A DNA stretch of 22,126 nucleotides. Source: an uncultured Oscillospiraceae bacterium. GTDB lineage: Bacteria > Bacillota > Clostridia > Oscillospirales > Ruminococcaceae. Where the stretch lies: contig CAUABB010000002.1 of assembly GCA_958427155.1 (NCBI GenBank), forward strand, positions 1 to 22,126, in the 5' to 3' direction. A model generated the notes under the pieces. That model did not search any database. It was not told the origin of the DNA and was given only the letters and a program-made list of their open reading frames with translations. The translations under genes and the position numbers were made by a program. Position 1 is the stretch's first letter; every line of letters begins with the position of its first letter. Positions 13,281 through 21,578 of this stretch are shown in pieces.

Positions 13281-15596
13281 GTGAAAACTGCACTGCAAAT
13301 GAAAACCACGGAACGGCTGAATCGCTTTCAAGGTGTTGAAGCGATAATCCGGTATGGAATTGTTTTTTTGATGGCGGCACTGGCTTCCAATGCGCGGATG
13401 GTAGGTGGACTTGCTGGAATGGGAATTGCCTTATCAGCCTCACTGCCTCGGAATTATTCCTGCGCGGCAATTGCTGGAAGTTTGCTTGGGTACTATTTGT
13501 TTGGCAATCATGGGGATCAAATGGTTTTGTTACCCGCTCTGGTTATCCTTTTAGCGGTTAAACTTTTTGTTCGTCCTGTTTCGGTACTTAAGGCGTCGCC
13601 TTTATCGCTGGGATGTATTTCCTTTGCAGTGATGTTCTGCTGCGGGGTAGGGGCCTCTATGGTGGAAAAAGCGGGAATGATGGTTTATTTGCTCAGGATT
13701 CTCCAAGCTTTCCTTTGCTTTGCGGTTACTTTTTTCAGTACAAATGCAGTTCGAGCATTTTTTTCTCCGAGAGATCTGCGCCATTATACAATTCGTGAAC
13801 TTGTTAGTATTGGCATTGTTACGGCTATATTCTTACTGGCTCTCTGTGATTTTAAAATTTTTACCTTTTCATTAGGTCGGATTATAGGAATGTTAATAGT
13901 CCTGTATTTTATGGGAAAGGGCGGTTTTGTCAGCGCTGCTGTGGCGGCGGGGGTCTCCGCAGCATTTGCTCTTTATAGCGCTGATTTTGCTCCTTATTGC
14001 GGCGCAATGATGATGGGAGCAATTCTTGGAAGCGCTTTAAAACCAATTGGAAAATTCGGTCAGGTTGCTGTCTTTCTCGCTCTTAATACCTGTGGGAGTC
14101 TTTTGGTGAGCACCGGACAAGAGACGGTTATTTATCTACTGGATTCCTTTTTGGCGGCAGCAGTTATCGCCGTAATTCCCGGCCGCCTTTTAAGCGGAAG
14201 CTTTCAGACATCAGTTGACACCGTGGGAATACGAACCTGTGGAGGAAAAGAAAGTTGGCTTTCCGGCCGCCTTAAGTTTGCGTCACTCGCAATTCACGAT
14301 CTTCGTACGTCAGTTGACGCCGTATCAGAGAAAATGCAGGAAAACACAGTTCCGGATATTACTTCGGTTTATCATAGAAGTGCCGACAGTGTCTGCCTTC
14401 ACTGTGGCCTTAAAATGTTCTGCTGGGAAACGCAATATGATACAACCTGGCAGGCGCTGGAAACAATGACGCCTATCCTAAAAAAAGAAGGAAAGATCCG
14501 CGAGGATCAAATGCCTCAGTATTTTCAAAATAAATGTTGTAAATTTAGTTCTCTAACAGCCGCAATTAACCAAAATTATCAAAGTTACCTTTCCCATAAA
14601 CAGGCTGCTCGGATGGTAGAAGAAGCAAAACAGGTTTCTTCTGAACAACTTGATGGCGTTGCAGATATGCTCTGTGAAATTGGTGAGGAAGTTGGAGCGG
14701 TTGCCTCCGTAGATGAGCGTGGAACAGAAAAGGTGCATACAGTACTTCGTAACCTGGGAGTAGAGGCGGATCAAATTGTCAGCTATACCGATAAAAACGA
14801 TCGTACGGGAGTGGAAATTTATTTGAAGGCGCCTGTTCCGGTTTCAGAACAGATTCTCTGTGAAAATTTATCATCAGCACTTGACCGCGATTTTGATTTG
14901 CCAAGTGTGACTGAAATCGGGAAACAGGTAAAACTTTCTTTTTTTGAAATGGCTCGTTATCGTGTCGATTTTCACGCAGAACAGTATCCTGCCTCAGGAG
15001 AACAACACTGCGGTGATTGCTATGAGACTTTTCTGGATTCAAAGGGCTTTTTTCATCTGGTTTTAAGTGATGGGATGGGAAGTGGAGGACGTGCGGCGGT
15101 TGATTCTGTAATGACCTGTTCGTTTATTCTGAAATTGATTAAGGCAGGATTTGGGTTTGAGTCCGCTATCAAGCTTGTAAACTCATCGTTACTAGTTAAG
15201 GCTCCGGATGAATCCCTCGCAACAATCGATATTTTGCGGGCCGATCTTTATACAGGGCAGATCGAATTGTTAAAGGCCGGCGCTGCGCCTACTTTTATTC
15301 TGAAGGGAAATACAGTTCAAAAACTGGAGTCGGATTCGCTTCCAGTGGGAATTTTAAAAGGAGTGGGGTTTGATCGCCAGAATAGTAAGCTGTCAGATGG
15401 CGACTTGGTTCTGGTGGTGTCGGATGGAGTTACCGCTACAGGAACCGATTGGATTGAAGCGGAACTTGAGTTAAATGCCAGGAAATCTGTCAGAGAAATT
15501 GCTGGAAGAATTGCCAATGAAGCAAAAAGGAGAAGGATTGACGGACACAGTGATGATGTAACCGTAGTGGCGGTACGGATAGCGGCTGAAAATTAA
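13281..15596 (+). CDS. spoIIE: Stage II sporulation protein E, PP2C phosphatase
   Basis: Septum-associated membrane phosphatase that dephosphorylates SpoIIAA and so frees sigmaF in the forespore; it also interacts with FtsZ. The 771-aa protein has an N-terminal block of about ten hydrophobic segments (roughly residues 20-320), a central Cys-containing regulatory region ('SVCLHCGLKMFCW'), and a C-terminal PPM/PP2C domain. Metal-site motifs are 'HCGDCYE' with Asp, 'LSDGMGSGGRAA' (D597) and 'DGHSDDVTVVAVR' near the end. GTG at 13281 is the start, 7 bases after AGAGGTG; the length fits the family (about 800). It is monocistronic. Its 3' end is convergent with the L,D-transpeptidase gene and shares a palindromic terminator. 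Confidence 0.96.
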   Translation: MKTALQMKTTERLNRFQGVEAIIRYGIVFLMAALASNARMVGGLAGMGIALSASLPRNYSCAAIAGSLLGYYLFGNHGDQMVLLPALVILLAVKLFVRPVSVLKASPLSLGCISFAVMFCCGVGASMVEKAGMMVYLLRILQAFLCFAVTFFSTNAVRAFFSPRDLRHYTIRELVSIGIVTAIFLLALCDFKIFTFSLGRIIGMLIVLYFMGKGGFVSAAVAAGVSAAFALYSADFAPYCGAMMMGAILGSALKPIGKFGQVAVFLALNTCGSLLVSTGQETVIYLLDSFLAAAVIAVIPGRLLSGSFQTSVDTVGIRTCGGKESWLSGRLKFASLAIHDLRTSVDAVSEKMQENTVPDITSVYHRSADSVCLHCGLKMFCWETQYDTTWQALETMTPILKKEGKIREDQMPQYFQNKCCKFSSLTAAINQNYQSYLSHKQAARMVEEAKQVSSEQLDGVADMLCEIGEEVGAVASVDERGTEKVHTVLRNLGVEADQIVSYTDKNDRTGVEIYLKAPVPVSEQILCENLSSALDRDFDLPSVTEIGKQVKLSFFEMARYRVDFHAEQYPASGEQHCGDCYETFLDSKGFFHLVLSDGMGSGGRAAVDSVMTCSFILKLIKAGFGFESAIKLVNSSLLVKAPDESLATIDILRADLYTGQIELLKAGAAPTFILKGNTVQKLESDSLPVGILKGVGFDRQNSKLSDGDLVLVVSDGVTATGTDWIEAELELNARKSVREIAGRIANEAKRRRIDGHSDDVTVVAVRIAAEN

Positions 15597-15654
15597 CAAT
15601 CATAAGTCAAAAGGGTTCTGTGAAATTTCACAGAACCCTTTTGACTTATGATTG
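15597..15654. terminator. Shared convergent terminator, 58-bp perfect palindrome
   Basis: Two 29-base arms (15597-15625 and 15626-15654) are exactly complementary with no spacer, centred on GAAATTTC. It starts directly after the spoIIE stop and contains the stop codon of the convergent L,D-transpeptidase gene. In RNA it gives a long hairpin with a GGGTTCTGTG core in either direction. Confidence 0.9.
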
Positions 15655-16821
15655 TTTCCAGGGATTATTGGGATCGGGATCAGTTGGATCCCAGCCACGG
15701 TTAGGACTACTGGGGTCAATGGTAATAGAAGCGGGCTTCCCAAGGGGACCTGGATCCTCTCCGTCATAAATCGTAACGGGAGTTCCCGCCTCGCAGTTGT
15801 CGTAGATCCATTTAACATCTTCGACGGATAAACGGACGCAGCCGGCGGAAGCTGTCGATCCTAGTTTATTGTACTCATCATATTCCAGATCTGATTTGTC
15901 CTGTGTAAAATACGGAACGGAGTGAAAAGCAATACTTCCATAAATTCGGATCGTATATTGACCGTAAACACCGCCGTATAAAAGAAGCCAAGGATATCTG
16001 GCGCCGAGATTAAAATTTCCGAGCGGGGTATTGGAGCCGCCTGTCGAGCAGACCATAGCTTTGAAAGGCTGATATTCATGATTCTCATCCAATTTGTAGA
16101 TGGTAACCGTATTCTGTGCACGGTTGATCGAAATAGAGTAAGTTGTTTTGGGATCGGATTGGGAAGGAGAGGGATCCTGTTTGGGAACGGGTTTTTGCCC
16201 AATTACCAGTTCAGTACTGGCATTAGAAGAATTCCCTTTGGCATCTGTCGCCGTAACCGTAACCAGATAAGTTCCGGAATCGGTGGAAGAAGGCATTTCC
16301 ACCGTATTTCCGTCTGCGTCTGTAACGACAAATGAAAGCGTACAACTTTCTCCAGAATTATCTGTGCAGTTTTTCAGAAAATCATCTTCGCTAAATTGAT
16401 CTCCATATTCAACTGATACATGGTTTAAAGAAAGGACGGGTGGGGTGGTATCGGTGACTGTCAGGGAAGAAACAAAAGCTTCTGGCCATCCTTCGCAGTG
16501 GATCAAAACATCGTATTTTCCAACTGGGAGAGACTCGTCACCATTCTCGTCAAGCAAAAAAATTGTTCTGCTTTCAGTATCAATATATTTTATAACCGTT
16601 TTCTCCGCTTCGAAATTTCCAAGATGGGAAAAGTATTTTTCCGGTGTTGGAACAGAAGTGCCGGCTTCAACCTGTAGGCCATTATTAGGTACAGGGGTAA
16701 TTTCTTTCAGATAGTTTTGATACCATATTAGAACCATTCCCGCAGCCAGTAAGAGAACAACTACACAGATCCCTATTCCAGCTATAATTTTTCCTTTGCG
16801 CGTTAAACCTTTCTTCGCCAT
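15646..16821 (-). CDS. Membrane-anchored L,D-transpeptidase with Ig-like domain
   Basis: YkuD-family enzyme that makes 3-3 cross-links or attaches substituents in peptidoglycan outside the cell. The 391-aa protein has an N-terminal membrane anchor (about 12-34), a region with an Ig-like/DUF5011-type domain ('TTPPVLSLNHVSVEYGD' to 'SSNASTELVIG', about 125-208), a Pro/Gln/Ser linker, and the YkuD domain (about 226-353). Catalytic motif: H300 in 'IAFHSVPY' and 'SAGCVRL' with C328 and R330. The tail is rich in Pro, Asp and Asn. The ribosome binding site AGGGGGA lies before ATG 16821. It follows the dehydrogenase gene by 19 bp on the same strand and is probably cotranscribed, although no functional link is evident. 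Confidence 0.92.
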   Translation of the reverse strand: MAKKGLTRKGKIIAGIGICVVVLLLAAGMVLIWYQNYLKEITPVPNNGLQVEAGTSVPTPEKYFSHLGNFEAEKTVIKYIDTESRTIFLLDENGDESLPVGKYDVLIHCEGWPEAFVSSLTVTDTTPPVLSLNHVSVEYGDQFSEDDFLKNCTDNSGESCTLSFVVTDADGNTVEMPSSTDSGTYLVTVTATDAKGNSSNASTELVIGQKPVPKQDPSPSQSDPKTTYSISINRAQNTVTIYKLDENHEYQPFKAMVCSTGGSNTPLGNFNLGARYPWLLLYGGVYGQYTIRIYGSIAFHSVPYFTQDKSDLEYDEYNKLGSTASAGCVRLSVEDVKWIYDNCEAGTPVTIYDGEDPGPLGKPASITIDPSSPNRGWDPTDPDPNNPWKQS

Positions 16822-16840
16822 AAAATCCCCCTTGGATTAT

Positions 16841-17614
16841 TTACAGGCAGGTGAACCCACCGTCAATAATCAAGTCGGCTCCTGTTGTATAACTGGATGC
16901 ATTGCTTGCCAGGTAAATGACAGCACCTGCCAGCTCGTCTGGCGTGGCAAGACGGTGCATTGGCACCGCATTTTCCCAAAAAGAAATCCAGCTTGGGTCG
17001 ACACTTGAAATCATTTCAGTCATAGTATATCCGGGACTGATAGAGTTTACTCGGATTCCGTATCCGCTCAATTCTACCGCGAGCACTTTGGTCATATGAA
17101 CCACAGCGGCTTTGGAAGTATTGTATGCGGCCTGTGGCTGTGGAAGGTTAACAATGGAGCCGGAGATCGAGGCGGTATTAATAATAGAGCCTTTTATGCC
17201 GCTTTGAATCATATATTTTGCCGCCGTATGAGCCATCAGGAAAGTGCCGTTTACATTGACATCGATTACTTTCAGCCATTCAGAATAGGAAAGGTCCATA
17301 ACCGGTTTGTGCTGGCAGATCCCTGCGTTATTAAACAAAACGTCGATCTGTCCAAATTCTTTGACAAAATCCGCCAATGTTTTTTCAACGTCTTCCGGAT
17401 TCGAAATGTCACAGCCATAACCCTGCGTGTGAACGGAAGTTTTTTCAGCAATTTCTGTAGCGGCTTTTTTTGCCGGTTCTTCGTGAGTACCGATAATGCC
17501 AATATTTCCACCAGCTTCGGCCAGACAGTCTGCTACTACCCGCCCAATTCCGCGACTACCGCCAGTGACAAGAATATTTTTTCCTTTGAGTGAGAAGCGT
17601 TCCATAAATGACAT
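16841..17614 (-). CDS. Short-chain dehydrogenase/reductase
   Basis: NAD(P)-dependent oxidoreductase of the classical SDR family. The 257-aa protein has the cofactor motif 'TGGSRGIG' (17-24), 'NNAG' (95-98), a catalytic Ser in 'NTASISGS' (S149 or S151), Y164 and K168 in 'YNTSK', 'SPGYT', and the usual end 'GADLIIDGGFT'. Overall pattern ('FSLKGKNILVTGGSRGIG') resembles polyol/sugar dehydrogenases such as sorbose reductase or gluconate 5-dehydrogenase, but the substrate cannot be told from sequence. AAGGAGG lies 8 bases before the ATG. It has its own promoter and lies downstream of fba behind a terminator. Confidence 0.92.
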   Translation of the reverse strand: MSFMERFSLKGKNILVTGGSRGIGRVVADCLAEAGGNIGIIGTHEEPAKKAATEIAEKTSVHTQGYGCDISNPEDVEKTLADFVKEFGQIDVLFNNAGICQHKPVMDLSYSEWLKVIDVNVNGTFLMAHTAAKYMIQSGIKGSIINTASISGSIVNLPQPQAAYNTSKAAVVHMTKVLAVELSGYGIRVNSISPGYTMTEMISSVDPSWISFWENAVPMHRLATPDELAGAVIYLASNASSYTTGADLIIDGGFTCL

Positions 17615-17650
17615 TGAAGATTCCTCCTTGATTCATTGCTCTTTCTTTTC

Positions 17651-17679
17651 AGAATATTATGGGTCAGACTTAAAGTCAA
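17651..17679 (-). promoter_or_regulatory. sigmaA promoter of the dehydrogenase gene
   Basis: On the minus strand TTGACT (17679-17674), 17 bp, TATTCT (17656-17651), about 37 bp before the start codon. Confidence 0.6.
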
Positions 17680-17714
17680 GAAACAATTTTGCGGTTTTAC
17701 CAAAAGGCAAGACA

Positions 17715-17741
17715 AAAGCCGGGATAAAGAATCCCGGCTTT
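17715..17741 (-). terminator. Intrinsic terminator of fba
   Basis: An 11-bp stem (AAAGCCGGGAT/ATCCCGGCTTT) with a 5-nt loop lies 20 bp after the fba stop. On the minus strand it is followed by TTTTGTCTTGCCTTTT. Confidence 0.85.
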
Positions 17742-17761
17742 AACAACAGCAGATAAAAATT

Positions 17762-18625
17762 TTATGCTTTATTAACCGATCCAAAAAGCTCCATTTTTTC
17801 TTTTACAGTCGCCTTGATTGCCTCAAACCCAGGAGCAAGCAGTTTACGGGGATCAAATCCCTTACCCTCCAGGTCTTTTCCAGCTTCAATATATTTTCGT
17901 GTAGCTTCTGCAAAGCTCAACTGACACTCTGTGTTGACGTTAATTTTGGACACGCCAAGCGAAATTGCCGTTTTAATCATATCTTCCGGAATACCGGTAC
18001 CACCGTGGAGAACCAGAGGCATTTCACCAGTTAATTTTTGGATTTCAGCGAGAACATCAAAATTCAAGCCTTTCCAGTTTGCGGGGTATTTTCCGTGAAT
18101 ATTACCAATGCCGGCAGCCAGCATGGTCACGCCTAAATCGGCAATTTGTTTGCATTCCTGAGGATCAGCAACTTCTCCCGCGCCAATTACCCCGTCTTCT
18201 TCGCCGCCAATTGAGCCAACCTCGGCTTCCAGAGACATTCCTTTGTCAGCCGCGATTTTGATCAGCTCTTTGGTTTTAGCGATATTTTCCTCAATCGGAT
18301 AATGAGAACCATCAAACATGATAGAAGAGAAGCCTGCCTCTACACATTTGAGGCATCCTTCATAAGAACCGTGGTCAAGATGCAGCGCAACTGGAACCGT
18401 GATTTTAAGCTCTTCCAGCATACCGTTTACCATTCCAACAACGGTTTTATAACCTGTCATATATTTTCCTGCACCCTCTGATACGCCGAGGATTACCGGG
18501 GAGTTAAGCTCCTGAGCAGTCAGAAGAATAGCCTTGGTCCACTCCAGGTTGTTGATGTTAAACTGACCGACAGCGTATTTTCCAGCTTTTGCTTTGGTCA
18601 ACATCTCTTTTGCAGATACTAACAT
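17762..18625 (-). CDS. fba: Class II fructose-bisphosphate aldolase
   Basis: Zinc-dependent glycolytic enzyme cleaving fructose 1,6-bisphosphate to dihydroxyacetone phosphate and glyceraldehyde 3-phosphate. The 287-aa protein carries 'LHLDHG' (catalytic D84, zinc ligand H85), 'SIMFDGS', 'EAEVGSIGG', 'GNIHGKYP' (H178), 'PLVLHGGTGIP' (H207) and 'KINVNTECQ'. This is the short class II form typical of Firmicutes. Tagatose-bisphosphate or similar aldolases share these motifs, but a lone housekeeping gene with a strong promoter favours fructose-bisphosphate. CGGAGGA precedes ATG 18625. It has its own strong promoter, a leader of about 115 nt and a terminator. Confidence 0.95.
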   Translation of the reverse strand: MLVSAKEMLTKAKAGKYAVGQFNINNLEWTKAILLTAQELNSPVILGVSEGAGKYMTGYKTVVGMVNGMLEELKITVPVALHLDHGSYEGCLKCVEAGFSSIMFDGSHYPIEENIAKTKELIKIAADKGMSLEAEVGSIGGEEDGVIGAGEVADPQECKQIADLGVTMLAAGIGNIHGKYPANWKGLNFDVLAEIQKLTGEMPLVLHGGTGIPEDMIKTAISLGVSKINVNTECQLSFAEATRKYIEAGKDLEGKGFDPRKLLAPGFEAIKATVKEKMELFGSVNKA

Positions 18626-18651
18626 TTTAAAAATCCTCCGTTCATCTTTTT

Positions 18652-18733
18652 ATAACCACACCGGAATCAGCTTGCGGGAATATAAAAAATCCGTAGCGGT
18701 TGGAACCGTTTTGGTTAAGCCTCCGGTGGTTAT
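18652..18733 (-). promoter_or_regulatory. Structured 5' leader of fba
   Basis: In the fba mRNA, ATAACCACCGGA (18733-18722) can pair with TCCGGTGTGGTTAT (18665-18652) apart from a 2-nt bulge, closing a region of about 55 nt. Inside are AACC/GGTT repeats and a T6 run. The closing stem starts about 9 nt after the predicted transcription start and ends before the ribosome binding site. I match it to no known riboswitch. Confidence 0.45.
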
Positions 18734-18748
18734 TTTTATAACAAATTA

Positions 18749-18777
18749 ATTATATACGAAAAGACGGGTAAAAGCAA
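18749..18777 (-). promoter_or_regulatory. sigmaA promoter of fba
   Basis: On the minus strand TTGCTT (18777-18772), 17 bp, perfect TATAAT (18754-18749). Confidence 0.7.
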
Positions 18778-18802
18778 ATATTTTTCTTTTAAAAAGTAAA
18801 CC

Positions 18803-19630
18803 TTAGGCTGTTTCTGATTTCGGTTCTCCCAGCTTTCCGCAACGGACAGCGTGAAAAAGGTATTGTTGGGCTACTCCGGCGGTTTTTAAAAATTGCTCTG
18901 GAAGTCCATTAGGATAGTAACACTTCATAACACGTTTAATCCAAACATCAGTAGGAAAAGCTTCCAGACGATGAAAACCATACAGTAGAGCACAGTCTGC
19001 CACCTTAGGTCCCACTCCCATAATCTGCATCAAAGAATTTTTAGCTTCTATGTAAGGCAGCAGCGCAATTTTTTTCAAATCCACGCTGCCTTCAGTTACT
19101 TTTTGAGCGGCGTCTAGGATATATTTTGCCCGAAACCCTGCCCGAAGCACAGAAAGGTTGTCCAAAGTTTCAGCTGAAAGTCGTTGAGGAGAGGGAAAAG
19201 AAAAGTTGCCATTTTCTAATGGATTACCAAAAGTCTCACAAAGTCTTTTTACAATCCCTTTTATACGGGGGATATTGTTATTTTGAGAGATGATAAAGGA
19301 ACACAGTACTTCCCATGGATCCTGACGGAGAATTGTAATACCGCCGGAAAATTCACAGGCGAATTTTAAAACTGGATCAGATTGATAAAGAGTTTTACAG
19401 GAAGCATATGGTCCTTTTAAATCGAAATAAGACTCCCAGAAAGGAAGGTCCTCCTCTTCAATACCAAATAGGATCAGTTTTTCTTTGTCCTGACAGACTT
19501 TGAGCAAGCGTTTCCCAACAATGCCTTGATAACCGTTCCCTTCCGGCTCCCATCGAAAAGCCTGCCCGCAGTTTAGGGTGTCGGCCAGAGAAAAATCGGG
19601 AGCGGATAGGGTAAGCGCTTGTTTATGCAT
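18803..19630 (-). CDS. 8-oxoguanine DNA glycosylase/AP lyase, OGG1 type
   Basis: Base-excision repair enzyme that removes 8-oxoguanine and nicks the abasic site. The 275-aa protein has the N-terminal OGG1 motif 'LNCGQAFRW' (19-27), 'FIISQNNNIPRIKGIV' in the helix-rich core, and the helix-hairpin-helix-GPD motif 'LMQIMGVGPKVADCALL'. Catalytic Lys is K209 and the conserved Asp is D228 in 'FPTDVW', matching the bifunctional eukaryote-like OGG1 layout rather than MutY or AlkA. No Fe-S cysteine cluster is seen. AGGAGG lies 9 bases before ATG 19630. Divergent from the membrane-protein gene, with its own promoter. Confidence 0.92.
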   Translation of the reverse strand: MHKQALTLSAPDFSLADTLNCGQAFRWEPEGNGYQGIVGKRLLKVCQDKEKLILFGIEEEDLPFWESYFDLKGPYASCKTLYQSDPVLKFACEFSGGITILRQDPWEVLCSFIISQNNNIPRIKGIVKRLCETFGNPLENGNFSFPSPQRLSAETLDNLSVLRAGFRAKYILDAAQKVTEGSVDLKKIALLPYIEAKNSLMQIMGVGPKVADCALLYGFHRLEAFPTDVWIKRVMKCYYPNGLPEQFLKTAGVAQQYLFHAVRCGKLGEPKSETA

Positions 19631-19668
19631 ATCCCAACCTCCTGTCTTGCATCTGATATTTGCTTTTC

Positions 19669-19698
19669 AGTGTAACATATTTCGAGTGAATTCGACAA
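19669..19698 (-). promoter_or_regulatory. Predicted promoter of the OGG1-type glycosylase
   Basis: On the minus strand TTGTCG (19698-19693), 18 bp, TACACT (19674-19669), with an extended -10 TG (TGTTACACT). Confidence 0.5.
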
Positions 19699-19725
19699 GA
19701 ATTTTATCCTGTGTAAAACTGGAAA

Positions 19726-19754
19726 TTGCAGGGTTGAGGAAAAAAGAATATAAT
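19726..19754 (+). promoter_or_regulatory. sigmaA promoter of the YczE-like gene
   Basis: TTGCAG (19726-19731), 17 bp, perfect TATAAT (19749-19754), about 40 bp before the start codon. Confidence 0.65.
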
Positions 19755-19791
19755 AAAGTCCAGGATCAAAAACTCCGGAGAGGAGAAAAAC

Positions 19792-20484
19792 ATGGAGAAG
19801 CTTTTGGAAAATGTGAAGCGGTATACGCTTTTCTTGATAGGATTATTTGTAATGGCTGTTGGAATTGCTTTGATGGTCAGAGCGGAATTGGGTACATCTC
19901 CGATTTCTTCCATCCCTTATGTGTTTAGCCTGAAATTTTCAGAAATATCTCTTGGTGTTTTTACCATTCTTTGGAATATCTTCTTGATATTGGGGCAGGT
20001 CTTAATTTTAAGGCGGAAGTTTAGATGGTTTCAGTTAGTACAAATTCCGTTGACTTTTTTATTTGGGATTTTTGTGGATTTTTCTAAATATATTCTGGAT
20101 TTTCTACATCCACAGGAGTATTGGAAGCAGGCGGCAGTACTGATTTTGGGGTGTCTAGTACTTGCCCTTGGAGTGAGTTTTACGGTGGTAGCTGGGGTGG
20201 TAATGAATTCGGGTGAAGCCTTTGTGAACGCTGTAGCACAGCAGACAGGAAAAAATTTTGGAACCATCAAAGTATTTTTTGACAGCGCTTTGGTTTTGCT
20301 GTCAGCGGCGTTTTCACTTTTGTTTTTTGGACGTATTGTGGGTGTACGGGAAGGTACAGTAATAGCGGCACTGCTCTCAGGATTTATAATCCGTTTTTTT
20401 AATCGGTTGTTAACTCCTGTCATAGAGCGATGGTTCTGTGGAAGCCGCCCAAAAGAAGAACAGAACTTCTCTCAATCCGGATGA
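19792..20484 (+). CDS. YczE/YitT-like integral membrane protein (DUF6198 type)
   Basis: A 230-aa membrane protein with about five to six hydrophobic segments and the family-type opening 'LFLIGLFVMAVGIALMVRAELGTSPISSIPY'-like region (quoted in part as 'GIALMVRAELGTSPIS'). A later 'GVVMNSGEAFVNAVAQQTG' loop resembles the same family. The role of these proteins is not established; some sit near transporters or antibiotic clusters. The C-terminus is basic and cytosolic-looking. AGAGGAG lies 9 bases before ATG 19792. It is a single gene with its own promoter. Family name is from recognition of the N-terminal motif and should be checked by profile search. Confidence 0.75.
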   Translation: MEKLLENVKRYTLFLIGLFVMAVGIALMVRAELGTSPISSIPYVFSLKFSEISLGVFTILWNIFLILGQVLILRRKFRWFQLVQIPLTFLFGIFVDFSKYILDFLHPQEYWKQAAVLILGCLVLALGVSFTVVAGVVMNSGEAFVNAVAQQTGKNFGTIKVFFDSALVLLSAAFSLLFFGRIVGVREGTVIAALLSGFIIRFFNRLLTPVIERWFCGSRPKEEQNFSQSG

Positions 20485-20587
20485 AAGGAAAGTTTGAAGC
20501 TCTATAGAAAAGTATTGAATGACATTTTCTGCTTTAAAAAATTTAACTTATATATCACTCTAGATAGAAAGAAAAGGAGATTTAGCA

Positions 20588-21256
20588 ATGCAAGAACGTA
20601 TTTATACCATTCCGATTCACGACGTATTTGAGCCGAGAGATGGTTGCCCAATCTGTCGGATGAGAGACATTTTGGAAGAGAGATGTGTAGAGTATATTAC
20701 TGGTGCTGCCATGATGGATCCAGATGTTCGGATGGAAACAAATCGTCTGGGATTCTGCAAACACCATTTCGAAATGATGCGGGCGCGAAAAAATCGGCTT
20801 TCATTGGCGTTGATTCTGGAAACAAGGCTTGCCGAAATACACAAAATGACATTCGAAAAAAAGAAAATACTTTCCAGAAAGGGAGAAGTGGAAAAGCCGA
20901 CCTGCTATGTCTGTCAGAAAATTGAAGGAGTCATGGATGGAATGCTGGACAATGTTCTTAAACTTTTTGTGACGGACGCTGATTTTCGCAGCCTTTTTTC
21001 TGAGCAGGAAGTAGTTTGTCTGCCTCACTATGAATTGTTGGTAAAACACGCCGTCCGGAAGCTATCAAAAAAGCAATTGCCTGATTTTATGACTTCACTT
21101 ACTTCTCTGACAGAACACTATCTTACGACTTTGACGCAGGATGTTCATTTTTTTACGACCCGATTTGATTATCGTTTTGGAGGCAAAGATGCTGAGTGGG
21201 GGAATTCCAAAGATGCTATTGAGAGGGCAATCTGGTTTTTAACTTCCAGAAAATGA
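20588..21256 (+). CDS. Soluble protein with two Cys/His modules (DUF6062-like)
   Basis: A 222-aa soluble protein I assign with moderate confidence to the uncharacterised DUF6062 family. It shows an internal duplication of likely metal ligands: C20-x2-C23 ... C57-x2-H60, then C106-x2-C109 ... C144-x2-H147, with 33 and 34 residues between each CxxC and the Cys-x2-His. The sequences are 'GCPICRM', 'GFCKHH', 'TCYVCQ' and 'VCLPHY'. The spacing suggests two zinc-binding units joined by basic helices. No DNA-binding motif or enzyme signature is evident. AAGGAGA lies 8 bases before ATG. No operon partner is obvious. Function unknown. Confidence 0.8.
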   Translation: MQERIYTIPIHDVFEPRDGCPICRMRDILEERCVEYITGAAMMDPDVRMETNRLGFCKHHFEMMRARKNRLSLALILETRLAEIHKMTFEKKKILSRKGEVEKPTCYVCQKIEGVMDGMLDNVLKLFVTDADFRSLFSEQEVVCLPHYELLVKHAVRKLSKKQLPDFMTSLTSLTEHYLTTLTQDVHFFTTRFDYRFGGKDAEWGNSKDAIERAIWFLTSRK

Positions 21257-21271
21257 TTTAGGGAAAAGGAC

Positions 21272-21325
21272 GGATGGCATCGTGTATATTTTTTGTATGT
21301 TATGTATATACAAATGGTATCATCC
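21272..21325 (+). repeat. Imperfect hairpin after the DUF6062-like gene
   Basis: GGATG near 21272 pairs with CATCC at 21321-21325, and TGTATAT pairs with ATATACA inside. Several intervening pairs are G-U on the plus strand and would be A/C on the minus strand, so a plus-strand RNA structure is favoured. No T-run follows, so it is not a standard terminator. The remaining spacer to 21578 has the boxes noted among the findings and no gene. Confidence 0.4.
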
Positions 21326-21578
21326 AAAAATTTCTTTCCACAGTTTGATAAAAAAACAACAATCCCCAAGCCATGCGGGTTTTCCACTCTTTCCACAGAG
21401 TTTTCAACAGTTTGTAGCTTTTAAAAGATGTCATTAGAAACAAAATGAGTTAAAAGTACTACAAAATGTATATTTTTCCCCTTGGCGGTCAATCTTTTTG
21501 TTGAAAACATTGTGAAAATGGTTGGAAAATCCAAGCCTGAATAGTGCCTTGGTATTTGTGGAAAGTGGGGAAATAAAT

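Noticed and set aside
13014..13470. Minus-strand ORFs upstream of and inside the start of spoIIE
   Set aside because: They overlap the spoIIE promoter and coding start, have no ribosome binding sites, and read like random translation.
21334..21565. Chromosomal replication origin
   Set aside because: The boxes are only 7/9 matches to the DnaA box, and dnaA, dnaN or rpmH are not nearby.
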